Positions 12,534 to 20,795 of a DNA stretch of 32,928 nt are shown piece after piece (position 1 is the stretch's first letter; each line of letters begins with the position of its first letter). Under the pieces are notes generated by a model. It ran no database searches. It saw only the letters and a program-made list of their open reading frames with translations, and was not told the origin of the DNA. Position numbers and translations under genes: made by a program. Source of the DNA: a virus. The stretch is taken from IMG/VR virus record IMGVR_UViG_3300031785_000026, positions 1 through 32,928 of that record; one strand, 5' to 3'.

Positions 12534-13398
12534 TTTTTGTCTCCTTTTCGCTAGATTTGATTGCATTTGGATCAACAAAATTTAAGTTTCCTTTCTCTGT
12601 TGATCGTCCACTAATTTTTGTCAAAAGTTTACCAAGATGTGGCTCTTCAACAATCTCAAGTTGACCAGACCTATCTTTGGCTGGATAACCCCACTGGTTT
12701 AATGTTTGACATACAAAGGCTCTGTAAGGACCATGCTCTTCACTCGGCATTACCGCCATAGTAATAACTTCATCAACAATGCCTGGAAGTTCACGCCCAG
12801 TCTTTGAGCCTTCAATTTGAAGTTCGTACATGGTTCTGCCATACTCATCTACTTTCTCATCAAGAATACCAACAAAAATTACATTCTTGTCTCTAATATG
12901 TTGCAAATGTGTAAGCCATGACATCATCTCACGACCTTGCATACCATATACTGCTCTTGTATCAATCTTGCCAGTTCTATCAGATTTGTTATCTGGATGA
13001 CCATAACAATATTGAAAACAAAGTCTGCCTGCTACTGTAATACTATCTACAAAAATAGAATCGTATTTCTGCATCATAGCAATTGCATCACCATACATCT
13101 GTGTAACCTTTTCATATTCTACAACGCTATATGGTTGATCAGGTGTTAAAGCTGGATTTGGTCCACCAAGAAAACAAGCAAAATCTCTGCACTCTTCCCA
13201 TGTTTGGGGTCGAATAACATCAATTGGCCATCTTTCAATAGCGGCATCACCAGCTTCTAAGTCCATAAATAAAGTAGTATCTGGATCAAGGGTACGAGCA
13301 AGAGTAGTCTTACCCACACCACTTTGACCACAAACTACAATTTTATGACCTCTTTTTTCCGCTAATCTTTCATCAGCTGAAATAATTTTAAGAGCCAT
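12526..13398 (-). CDS. Sak4-like single-strand annealing/RecA-type ATPase (AAA_24)
   Basis: A 290-residue P-loop ATPase with Walker A GQSGVGKT at residues 24-31, a following LFMDLEAGDAAIERW segment, and Walker B IFVDSI, followed by a TVAGR segment. The size and pattern fit the phage Sak4/AAA_24 group, which assists homologous recombination and strand annealing. It probably works with the Cas4-like nuclease and the DUF669-like protein. The ATG at 13398 is preceded by GGAGGG, while the upstream ATG at 13428 lacks such a site. It overlaps the first gene of the operon by 11 bases and the next by 8, giving coupled translation. Confidence 0.85.
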   Translation of the reverse strand: MALKIISADERLAEKRGHKIVVCGQSGVGKTTLARTLDPDTTLFMDLEAGDAAIERWPIDVIRPQTWEECRDFACFLGGPNPALTPDQPYSVVEYEKVTQMYGDAIAMMQKYDSIFVDSITVAGRLCFQYCYGHPDNKSDRTGKIDTRAVYGMQGREMMSWLTHLQHIRDKNVIFVGILDEKVDEYGRTMYELQIEGSKTGRELPGIVDEVITMAVMPSEEHGPYRAFVCQTLNQWGYPAKDRSGQLEIVEEPHLGKLLTKISGRSTEKGNLNFVDPNAIKSSEKETKND

Positions 13399-13822
13399 TT
13401 GTACCCTCCGTAATATCCACAGTTGCACCAGTAATCTCTACTGTTCTGTGGTCTTGTAGTTTTGACTTAATTGCAGGAGGTGCATTGTTATATTTACGCT
13501 CATCAATACCATAGGTAATCTTTGCGTAATGTCTTGCATCATCTTGACTCATGTTCATCAATGTTTGTGCAAGACCCTCTTGATCCCAAGACACTTTCTG
13601 CCTCAAAGTTACTTTAACTTTATAGCCCTCCTCATTTAATGTCACAGAGCCATAATCTTTGCCATCTTCACTTAATCTGTTTCTGGCAGTGTTACCAAAT
13701 CGCACTGCAAGATCATCATTGAGTACGGCTTGTTTATCCTTTAACGCTTGGATTTGGCTCTTCAAGTCTTCACGATACTTGAACAAATCCTGCAAAGGCA
13801 TACTTAAAAAATCTAAATCCAT
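13388..13822 (-). CDS. Hypothetical first gene of the recombination operon
   Basis: This 144-residue protein is the first gene after the promoter at 13864-13892, with AAAGGAA before its ATG. The N-terminal third is a charged coiled-coil-like helix (LFKYREDLKSQIQALKDKQAVL). It is followed by beta-like segments (GSVTLNEEGYKVKVTL) and a middle part with KVSWDQEGLAQTL and YAKITYGIDERKYN. From memory, proteins with a WD(Q)E.L pattern often sit next to Sak4-like genes in phages. A role in the recombination machinery is inferred from the neighbours only. Confidence 0.65.
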   Translation of the reverse strand: MDLDFLSMPLQDLFKYREDLKSQIQALKDKQAVLNDDLAVRFGNTARNRLSEDGKDYGSVTLNEEGYKVKVTLRQKVSWDQEGLAQTLMNMSQDDARHYAKITYGIDERKYNNAPPAIKSKLQDHRTVEITGATVDITEGTNGS

Positions 13823-13863
13823 AATTATTCCTTTCTCTTAAATAATAGACACTAGATACCTAC

Positions 13864-13892
13864 AAGATAGGCATACATAACCTACTTGTCAA
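13864..13892 (-). promoter_or_regulatory. Consensus promoter of the replication/recombination operon, with operator-like repeat
   Basis: TTGACA (13887-13892) and TATCTT (13864-13869) are 17 bases apart, a near-consensus sigma70 promoter about 35 bases upstream of the first gene. Within the spacer lies an inverted repeat TAGG-N9-CCTA (13868-13884), and a further CCTAC lies at 13859-13863, 22 bases from the second copy. This is a plausible repressor site; the nearby ribbon-helix-helix-like protein is a candidate binder, by inference. Confidence 0.75.
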
Positions 13893-13901
13893 CAATATAT
13901 A

Positions 13902-14276
13902 TTATTTTTTTTTATAAGATAGATGAATATCTATATTGTGTATGGCTTTCATCATCTTCTTTTTTAGCTTGAATTCTGGTGTTAACACGCCTTTTGCATC
14001 TTCAACAACCAGTTTTAAAAGACCATTTTCTTCCTCTAATAAATATCTAAAATCTGCTATATAATCACAAATTTTTACATCATTAACACTTAATTCATAT
14101 TTTATTTGACGTTCCAATTGAGTGACAATACCTGCTCTTTCCATTGCTTTAAGTTGACCCCAACGCTCTGCCTCCCATCTACTGTCAAACTTTAATCCCA
14201 TGGCCACAGTCTTTTTTGCAAAATACTTATTGGCTCTTCTAGTTTTTTTGGGTATAAATGGGTATGGATAGGTCAT
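13902..14276 (-). CDS. DUF1064 nuclease-like protein
   Basis: The 124-residue product shows the DUF1064 pattern: GLKFDSRWEAERWGQLKAMERAGIV (given here by its core FDSRWEAERW), then LERQIKYEL, ICDYIADFRYL and LVVEDAKGVLTPEFKLKKKMM. The family is assigned to the PD-(D/E)XK nuclease or Holliday-junction-resolvase-like fold, with E in FDSRWEAE, D in ADF and E-x-K in VEDAKG as probable catalytic residues. A DNA-branch-cutting role in recombination or packaging is plausible. The ATG at 14276 has no Shine-Dalgarno site, but a promoter -10 box ends six bases upstream of it, which fits a leaderless mRNA. Confidence 0.8.
   Translation of the reverse strand: MTYPYPFIPKKTRRANKYFAKKTVAMGLKFDSRWEAERWGQLKAMERAGIVTQLERQIKYELSVNDVKICDYIADFRYLLEEENGLLKLVVEDAKGVLTPEFKLKKKMMKAIHNIDIHLSYKKK
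14230..14258 (+). promoter_or_regulatory. Promoter for the plus-strand regulator
   Basis: TTGGCT (14230-14235) and TATAAA (14253-14258), spacer 17, lie inside the DUF1064 gene and point to the plus-strand gene at 14289. The expected transcript start leaves a leader of about 22 bases containing GGAGG seven bases before the ATG. A GATAGG (14267-14272) just downstream also occurs at the promoter near 13866. Confidence 0.5.
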
Positions 14277-14282
14277 GGAGGT

Positions 14283-14311
14283 AGTATAATGACAGATATT
14301 TCAAAATTCAA
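14283..14311 (-). promoter_or_regulatory. Promoter for the DUF1064 gene, giving a leaderless mRNA
   Basis: TTGAAT (14306-14311) and TATACT (14283-14288) are exactly 17 bases apart on the minus strand. Six bases (ACCTCC) separate the -10 box from the ATG at 14276, so transcription should begin at or next to the start codon. The promoter lies inside the first codons of the plus-strand regulator, so the two genes must interfere with each other. Confidence 0.6.
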
Positions 14312-14486
14312 GTCGGTAGCTGTTGATATCGATACTTACAATAAATTAGAACTAATTTGTAAAGAAGAGCGAAGAAACAAAAGACAGCAAATCGGTTTAA
14401 TGGTTGATAAAGAGTGTGAAAAATTAAATCTTAACACTGAAAATAAAGTGCTTGGTTTAGGTGGACTCAACCGATCTCATTCTTGA
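14289..14486 (+). CDS. Ribbon-helix-helix-like small DNA-binding protein (only plus-strand gene)
   Basis: The 65-residue product starts at ATG 14289, seven bases after GGAGG. A short strand (KFKSVAVDID) is followed by two helices (TYNKLELICKEERRNKRQQI and GLMVDKECEKL). This is the usual order of Arc/MetJ-type ribbon-helix-helix repressors, which bind DNA as dimers through the strand. It is the only plus-strand gene in the window, starts 12 bases from the divergent DUF1064 gene and ends in a 30-base tail-to-tail overlap with lysozyme. A regulatory switch between early and late or lytic and dormant states is inferred from this position. The identification rests on short similarity only. Confidence 0.65.
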   Translation: MTDISKFKSVAVDIDTYNKLELICKEERRNKRQQIGLMVDKECEKLNLNTENKVLGLGGLNRSHS

Positions 14487-14906
14487 AATTAAGCGATTCG
14501 CTCTTTTTGTTACCTGTTTGTGCCAACGGCTGTCTTCCATTTGCACTGCACATTCTTGCCAGTCGTTATTAAGTAAGGCGGCATGAAACTTTTTAAATTT
14601 TGAAAATCTTGGACGGCCAAGATTAAACATCATGTTTGCACATATTTTTTGTACTTCATCTGGTAAATTATTAAAGTTAGAAAATAGTTTTTCACATTCG
14701 CTTATAGTAACTTGTATGTCTTGCTCAAATAGTTCATTAACTCTTTCATCATCAATACGAGTTCCGACTGGCAATCCATACTCTGGGTCTGATTCTACCA
14801 CCAAGTGGCCTATCCCAATCGTGGGTAGCGATAAATGGTCTAAATACACGGCATTAACACGACCCTCGTCTCGTTCAATTTCTTGCCTTAATTCATCTAT
14901 GTTCAT
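14457..14906 (-). CDS. T4-type lysozyme (glycoside hydrolase family 24), endolysin
   Basis: The 149-residue enzyme cuts the glycan strands of host peptidoglycan at lysis. Its start closely follows T4 lysozyme: MNIDELRQEIERDEG, then YLDHLSLPTIGIGHL. The catalytic triad is visible as Glu14, Asp23 and Thr29, with the same 9- and 6-residue spacing as Glu11, Asp20 and Thr26 of T4. Later features are MMFNLG near the middle and WHKQVTKRANRLISRM. Without a signal peptide it needs a holin, which is not seen here. It is joined to the large virion gene by an ATGA overlap, so it is expressed late with the structural genes. Confidence 0.93.
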   Translation of the reverse strand: MNIDELRQEIERDEGRVNAVYLDHLSLPTIGIGHLVVESDPEYGLPVGTRIDDERVNELFEQDIQVTISECEKLFSNFNNLPDEVQKICANMMFNLGRPRFSKFKKFHAALLNNDWQECAVQMEDSRWHKQVTKRANRLISRMRSVEST

Positions 14907-17900
14907 TGAAAAATATCTCCAAATTGATTTACACTTGCAGTTAATAATGATTTAGGATCACGTTGTCTTGATGCTATGGCTTGATCTATTGGAGACAAAC
15001 CCAAAGCAGCACCTGTTCCAGGTTGAGTAACGTCAATTTTGCCTACATTTGCAATAGGACTTGCCGCTTGTATTCCACTTAATTGTCCAGTTGTATTTGA
15101 TGTTACATCACTAATTGCTTGATTAATACCAGTATTCTCTGCAACGGCTTTTATTTGATTTGAGGCCTCATTTACATTTTCTTGTGCTGATTGTGTAACA
15201 ACTTGGCCTGGACGAAATGCTTCAGATATAGATTGTAGAAACGCTCTTTGCTCTGCCACAGTCGGATTTGGATTTGCATCAAGTTTTTTTGATGCTTCAA
15301 CTATTTGCTTCATTGCTTTTCTACCAGTAAATAATTGACCTAACACAAACATTTTAGCTATTCTGCCTACATTATTAAATACATTAGCTAATATGCCTTG
15401 AGCAACTAAATCACCTTTTGGTATGTTATTTGAAGCACTATCTATAATTTTACCAAAATCTCTAATGTTACCTGCTATATCTTTTGTATCTCCAGCATTT
15501 GGAAAAATTATATCTAACTTATTGCTTTTATCTATTCGAGCTATGTTTCTAGCTAATTTTTTCATTGATTCAGCATTTGTTGCAGCACCAACATTATCAA
15601 CCATATTTTCTACAAAAGCACCTCTAATTGTTTTTAAGGCTTCGGGATTGTCTTTATAGAAATCCATCACAGCTCTTAAATCTCCACGAGTTGCACCAGG
15701 AGACATGACTAAATCTAAAGCTTCCTCTGGATCTAAAATATTCCTATCTATTTTTGCAAACACACTATTAGTTCTAAGTCTTGATGTTTCTTGAAGTTCT
15801 TTAACTGCACCATTCAAAGCTTGTGCCACAGAGCCTTGTGCATCTAGTCCTTGACTTACTAATCTTTCAATTGTTTCTTCATTAAGTTCAGTAATTTTTA
15901 AATCTTCAAATTGTTTAGCTACAGTTTTTAATCTGTTATATTCTGCTCTGCCATATAACTCTGCACCAGTTTCTCCTAAATCATCTAATGCTTTAATAAA
16001 CTCATTAGGTTTAAAGTTGCCTGGATTAATAGAGTCAAAACCAGTTTCTTTCAACGCCCCTCGCAACCAATCTTTACCTATTTCTGTTTTGATTTGACTG
16101 TATTTATCTGGCTCGGTTTTAAGAGCCTCTTTTAATCTATTAAGACCAGTTGGCTTACCACCACTTCCAATGATCTTTGATGCTAAACCACTCAATGATT
16201 CAGGTCTTGCTATATCAAAAGCACCACCTCTCATTTTATTAATTAATTCTTTCGATCCTAATGTTGTAGATATGTCATCATATAATTTTGTACCCTCTCT
16301 AAAGTGCTCTCTAGCTTTTGGCAAAAGTTGAGCCGCTTTTTGTATTTTAGTAAAAGCTTCAGACCCTAATTCATCTGTAATTTCTTTTGTTAGAGCGTCT
16401 ATATTAGAGCTGTTGAGCAACCCATCTACTTGACGAATTGCTTTATCCCACGATTTACTTAAATTAATTGATCCATTAATTAACTCTTGTTGAGCTACTT
16501 CGTCTGCATTTTTTGGTGCATTTTTTATATCCCATAGCTTTCTTCTAAGTTGATAAGCATCTGTAAAAGAAACTTTATCGCCTAACTCTCTTAATTCATC
16601 TGCCAAAGATAAACCAACTCGTCCTTCGTCAGTACTTAATCTACCAGTGCCTAATTTTTCAAATTTTCTTGAGATATTTTCTGCCAAGTCTTTTAGTCCA
16701 GCAGTCGGTATAATTCTAGCATCGCCAATAGCTTCTTCTATAACCTCATTAATTGTGCCCCATTGTGTGCTCATGGTATCTTCAAAAGTCTTCGCAGAGG
16801 TTTGAACTAAATTAAATATTTCATCATCAATAACTTGATTTCTTTGCAAACCACCAGCTAAATTATCCGCAGATTCTTTCAAGGCACTCATAATAGACGC
16901 ATAAGCAGCAGATTGTCTGCGTGCTAACTCTGGTCCAAATTGTTTATTAAAATCTAAAAACAATTGTCCAGCAGATTTGCCACTACCCTGTGTTTGTGCG
17001 TCAGCAATAATTTGATTTAATTTGCCAACTTGTTCTCTCATAGCTGTAGCTAACTTTTGTGTTCTTGGCGATCCACCTAAAACACTTTCTTGTAATTGTT
17101 GAAACTTAGCAGCAATAGGTCTAGCACCTATTTGTCCTAATGTAGGCTCAATGCCCATCTCAATACCTTTTGCAGTAAGTCTTAATTGTTCAGGACTTGA
17201 TTCTGCAATAAATTTTTTACCAGATGGTGCTATACCTCTCATAACTAACAAAGGCACACCAAACAACAACTCACCTGCGGCAGCTATCCCACCTTCAACG
17301 GCAGCGTCTGTCACTATCTCTCCAGCAGTTTGTTTTGATACACCAGCAACACCTTCAATTGCTTCTTCTACAAGTGATCCAGTACCCCCACCTATAAAAG
17401 CACCTATTGCACCACCTAATAACGTACCAAAGCCTGGAGCAACTCCAGTTCCTATGGTGGCACCTTTTATTGCACCAGTAATACCACCTGCTAATTCGGG
17501 GACTATTCCAACCAAATCAGAAAGGTCGTTTTTACTAAAACCTTCTTCATCAATCAAAGTATTTTTGTCTGTTTGAACACCTACTTTTGCAGCACCACTT
17601 GGTGTTAATGCCAATCTACCTCTATTATCTCTTATGTAATCTTTTTGAGAAAAGCCTTGTGCCGCTAGTATGCTTTCTTCTTCTGCATTATTTTCTGCAG
17701 CAGACAACGCTGCTCTTAATCCAAAATCTTGTATTCCACTTTTAGTGTCAAAGTTTGCTTGTTGTGGTTGACCTTGTGGTGTTGTTCTAGCTGATTTAGC
17801 TAGTAAATCTTCAAAGGTTTCTTCTGTCTTATCTGGCCTAGAAAAGAATTGTGAACGAATAGCATTTGCTTCTTGTTGTGTAGGTGTATCACCAGCAATT

Positions 17901-17947
17901 TCTACTTTAACAACGCCTTGTGGAGTTTCGACATTAATGATTGCCAT
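14903..17947 (-). CDS. Large internal/ejection virion protein with glycine zipper
   Basis: At 1014 residues this is the largest product in the window. It begins MAIINVETPQGVVKVEIAGD, with TPTQQEANAI after it, a start I associate with large phage internal proteins. Residues about 150-215 form a Gly/Ala-rich stretch with regular GxxxG spacing (GAIKGATIGTGVAPGFG, LLGGAIGAFIGGGTG), well suited to membrane insertion. Most of the rest is long alpha-helix rich in Lys, Glu and Ala, like the internal head proteins that form a channel through the cell envelope at DNA entry. It lies in a row with three other likely virion proteins, directly before lysozyme. It starts in a TAATG overlap. The role is inferred from position and composition. 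Confidence 0.7.
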   Translation of the reverse strand: MAIINVETPQGVVKVEIAGDTPTQQEANAIRSQFFSRPDKTEETFEDLLAKSARTTPQGQPQQANFDTKSGIQDFGLRAALSAAENNAEEESILAAQGFSQKDYIRDNRGRLALTPSGAAKVGVQTDKNTLIDEEGFSKNDLSDLVGIVPELAGGITGAIKGATIGTGVAPGFGTLLGGAIGAFIGGGTGSLVEEAIEGVAGVSKQTAGEIVTDAAVEGGIAAAGELLFGVPLLVMRGIAPSGKKFIAESSPEQLRLTAKGIEMGIEPTLGQIGARPIAAKFQQLQESVLGGSPRTQKLATAMREQVGKLNQIIADAQTQGSGKSAGQLFLDFNKQFGPELARRQSAAYASIMSALKESADNLAGGLQRNQVIDDEIFNLVQTSAKTFEDTMSTQWGTINEVIEEAIGDARIIPTAGLKDLAENISRKFEKLGTGRLSTDEGRVGLSLADELRELGDKVSFTDAYQLRRKLWDIKNAPKNADEVAQQELINGSINLSKSWDKAIRQVDGLLNSSNIDALTKEITDELGSEAFTKIQKAAQLLPKAREHFREGTKLYDDISTTLGSKELINKMRGGAFDIARPESLSGLASKIIGSGGKPTGLNRLKEALKTEPDKYSQIKTEIGKDWLRGALKETGFDSINPGNFKPNEFIKALDDLGETGAELYGRAEYNRLKTVAKQFEDLKITELNEETIERLVSQGLDAQGSVAQALNGAVKELQETSRLRTNSVFAKIDRNILDPEEALDLVMSPGATRGDLRAVMDFYKDNPEALKTIRGAFVENMVDNVGAATNAESMKKLARNIARIDKSNKLDIIFPNAGDTKDIAGNIRDFGKIIDSASNNIPKGDLVAQGILANVFNNVGRIAKMFVLGQLFTGRKAMKQIVEASKKLDANPNPTVAEQRAFLQSISEAFRPGQVVTQSAQENVNEASNQIKAVAENTGINQAISDVTSNTTGQLSGIQAASPIANVGKIDVTQPGTGAALGLSPIDQAIASRQRDPKSLLTASVNQFGDIFQ

Positions 17948-19860
17948 TATGTTGTGCCTTGTACTTTAAATCTAAATACACCATCTTCGCCTTGCACCAT
18001 ATCTGAATCTTTTGCCGTTATATTTTGATTATCAATATTAATTCCATGTATGGCTAAATTATTATAAGCATCTTTAATATTTTCTCTGCCTCTTTTAACG
18101 ATAACATTAAATAAATTGCTGAGTTTTGATCTAAGCACGGCTTCGTCACCCTCTAAAAAGTTAACATCACCAACAATTTCTCTTACAAATTTTCTGTCTG
18201 CATCTGATAATGTTTTTCCAGACTCTTGTAATATTTCTGCGGCATTTGTGGCTTGTAATCTTTGCATAATAACTTTGATTTGCTTTACTGGATCTGTATC
18301 ACCAACATTAATTCCAAAATTTCTCAATGTTTGCTTGATTACTGATCTGCCTTGATCCAATACAGTTACATCAGTCGTGTTTAATAATTTAGCTAATTTT
18401 TCAAATTCTTTAGCGTTATAATCAACTTTTCTTTCCATGTTTTGTATCATGCCAACAACTCTCTTGCCACTGTCTGCAAAATATGGAGTGGTGCCAGCAG
18501 GTGCAACATTGCCATCGGGTAGTTGTGCTTTAAAACTTAATCCTTTTGGTGCTCCAGCGTACAGAGGGACATCAACAGATTTACTCTGATAAATTTTATT
18601 TTTGCCCGCAGCATCAAGGGCGGCTTTTGCATAATCTTTATAATAGTCTGCATCAACTATATCAAATTGTTTTGCAAATTCAGGGTTAGTATCCAAGCTA
18701 TTTAATTCATAACTATTTAATCTAGCTAATCTGCCTTGACCACTTGCTATCGCACTAGATAATGAGTTTGCACTACCATCACCTTTTGGTATGACAAAAT
18801 AAGCTTTTCTGTTCATAGCCTCTTTTTTATCTTTTTCAGTTTTACCTAGTGCATATGCTCCAGCCTTGGCTCTTATCGCCTTTGCTTCTGCTACTGCTTT
18901 TCTAAAGTCTGGCATTGCCGCTTCTCCAGCTTCTCCAGTTGCTCTCAATATATTGCTTATATTAAAGCCTTTACCAGCTCTATTTTGCATTAACGCTAAT
19001 CCAAAAGACATTAAAGCTTGTTTAGTGTCTGCCTCACCCGATATGTCTAAACCAGTTGCTTCGCCAAACTCATTGATATATTCATCAAATGTTTTTGGCT
19101 TAACTTTATCTCCAGTTTTAATTTCTGACAAAAACGAATCTAAAGCTTGTACTGTAGCTTTTTTTGCTGGTGTATCTGCACCTTCTACTTGATCCTCTCC
19201 AGTTCCAGTATCTACAGCTGGAAATTCAGTGTCTGCATCAACACCACCTGCTCCCTCTTCTTCAAAAGGAACGCCTTGAAATTCTTTTGCTTGTTTCTCT
19301 ACCGCATCAATATCTGCTTGTGTTGTGGTTGTCATGCCGGGATCAAAAGCACCAAAGTCTGGTCGGCTCTTTCTGATTACATTACCTATAAGATTCTTTG
19401 CTTCAGCTTGTGCTTTGTCTAAAACATTTTTTCTGTCTTCTGGATCCATCGTAAAAATAGTTCCAGCGTCTACTTTTTTTGCATCAGCTGGCAACCCTAT
19501 TTCAAGTCCACCAGTTCTTCTAGCCATTTCTTCTGCTCTTCGCAATCTACCAAGTTCGCTTTCTTGATCTAAAACTTCATCAAGTGATTTGCCTGCAGAA
19601 CTTAAAACCCCACCTTTAGGTTTAAAAAAATCAAATATACCTTTTACTGGTGATGTCATTGTTCTTAAAATACTATCAGCTATTGTGCCACCTGTAAAAA
19701 TTCCTCTATCATCAAAAAATTCTTTGTCTGTTGTTGGTCTTCTTTTTTGAGAATAAAGTTGACCTAAACCTTGTGTTCTTGGAGTTGTTAATAAATTTAC
19801 CGCTCTTCTTCGAGCTTCAACGGGGTCAAAAGACAAAATACCTTGATTTTTAGGAGCCAT
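17947..19860 (-). CDS. Large virion-associated protein
   Basis: The 637-residue product starts at ATG 19860 behind AGAGGG and ends in a one-base TAATG overlap with the 1014-residue protein. It opens with a basic region (FDPVEARRRAVNLL, SQKRRP), contains an acidic linker around 200-225 (FEEEGAGGVDADTEF) and a long helical, Ala-rich centre (LRATGEAGEAAMPDFRKAV, AEAKAIRAKAGAYALGK). I see no enzyme motif. In size, order and composition it fits the second of the large ejection-type proteins found between the tail genes and lysozyme in short-tailed phages. Its exact place in the virion is unknown. Confidence 0.65.
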   Translation of the reverse strand: MAPKNQGILSFDPVEARRRAVNLLTTPRTQGLGQLYSQKRRPTTDKEFFDDRGIFTGGTIADSILRTMTSPVKGIFDFFKPKGGVLSSAGKSLDEVLDQESELGRLRRAEEMARRTGGLEIGLPADAKKVDAGTIFTMDPEDRKNVLDKAQAEAKNLIGNVIRKSRPDFGAFDPGMTTTTQADIDAVEKQAKEFQGVPFEEEGAGGVDADTEFPAVDTGTGEDQVEGADTPAKKATVQALDSFLSEIKTGDKVKPKTFDEYINEFGEATGLDISGEADTKQALMSFGLALMQNRAGKGFNISNILRATGEAGEAAMPDFRKAVAEAKAIRAKAGAYALGKTEKDKKEAMNRKAYFVIPKGDGSANSLSSAIASGQGRLARLNSYELNSLDTNPEFAKQFDIVDADYYKDYAKAALDAAGKNKIYQSKSVDVPLYAGAPKGLSFKAQLPDGNVAPAGTTPYFADSGKRVVGMIQNMERKVDYNAKEFEKLAKLLNTTDVTVLDQGRSVIKQTLRNFGINVGDTDPVKQIKVIMQRLQATNAAEILQESGKTLSDADRKFVREIVGDVNFLEGDEAVLRSKLSNLFNVIVKRGRENIKDAYNNLAIHGINIDNQNITAKDSDMVQGEDGVFRFKVQGTT

Positions 19861-19862
19861 AT

Positions 19863-20795
19863 TTACCCTCTATTTGCCGTAGGTCCACCACTAAAAGGTG
19901 CTATTTGTGATAATGTTGTATATGCACCAATACCTTGCAAAAATGGATTTGCAGCTGGTTGTGTGGCTTGTGTAAATGTTGATGGAATACTTGCACTTGG
20001 CATACCTTGAAGTAAGTTTTGACCTAGTTGTAACCTTGTAAAAGGCTCTTGTGCTTGTTGCAACAAATTAGCTCTGTTTGCATCTAGCTCTGCTTGTTGT
20101 TGTCTTTGTCTTAATGCACCTAATTGTGTTAATTGAGATATGTCTGCTTGACCCAATGCTTGTTGTAAACGTCCAATATCACTTGTTGTACCAGCTAAAG
20201 TGCCAAAAGCTTGTCCAAGACCACCAGATAGTCTTCCAGCCTCTTGTGAAGCTTTTAAAGCTTGTCCAAAGCCTTGTGATAACAACTTTGATAATGTATC
20301 AGACTTAACTTGTTGTAGTCCTCTATCCCTTTCAGACTCTAATACCGCTTGTCTTGAACCACCAAAGGCACCACGACTTGCGGCTTGAGCTGCATCTTGA
20401 TTTCTTGTTATATCAGCCTGCCTATCCAATTCACGCATTGCAACGTCAATAACTTGATCACGGAAAGGATCTTGAAATTTTTGTATAGAATCAGGTTGTA
20501 AAAAACCTAATCCACTTGTTAACGCTTGTTGTGCTGCTGTTGCTTGATCAGAAGCACCTTGTAAAAAGGGTTGAGAGCTACCAACCATTTGTTCGCCTAA
20601 TTCAGCTGCTTTCGTAGTAAGTGGATCAGCACCCGCAATTTGAATTGAAGGCAACCCTAATTGAGTGTCAAGAAGACCAGGGGTAGTCTGGTTTGCACCA
20701 TCAAATTCACCAAATGCAGTTTGTAACAATCTTTTTTGAAGACCTTCTAGAAAAGGAGGTAATCTTTGTATATTTTCATAAGTTTGAACTGCCAT
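19863..20795 (-). CDS. Internal virion-type protein, Gln/Ala-rich helical
   Basis: The 310-residue product is rich in Gln, Ala and Leu and mainly helical. A recognisable segment runs from FQDPFRDQVIDVAMRELDRQ to GAFGGSRQAVLESERDRGL (key parts DPF..QV, RELDRQ, RGAFGGSRQA). From memory this is widespread in marine short-tailed phages, where the gene sits with hub and ejection proteins. Helical repeats with LGQ/LRQRQQQAELDANRANLL suggest coiled-coil packing. A role in the internal core or tail needle assembly is inferred. The ATG overlaps the stop of the upstream gene as TAATG. Confidence 0.65.
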   Translation of the reverse strand: MAVQTYENIQRLPPFLEGLQKRLLQTAFGEFDGANQTTPGLLDTQLGLPSIQIAGADPLTTKAAELGEQMVGSSQPFLQGASDQATAAQQALTSGLGFLQPDSIQKFQDPFRDQVIDVAMRELDRQADITRNQDAAQAASRGAFGGSRQAVLESERDRGLQQVKSDTLSKLLSQGFGQALKASQEAGRLSGGLGQAFGTLAGTTSDIGRLQQALGQADISQLTQLGALRQRQQQAELDANRANLLQQAQEPFTRLQLGQNLLQGMPSASIPSTFTQATQPAANPFLQGIGAYTTLSQIAPFSGGPTANRG

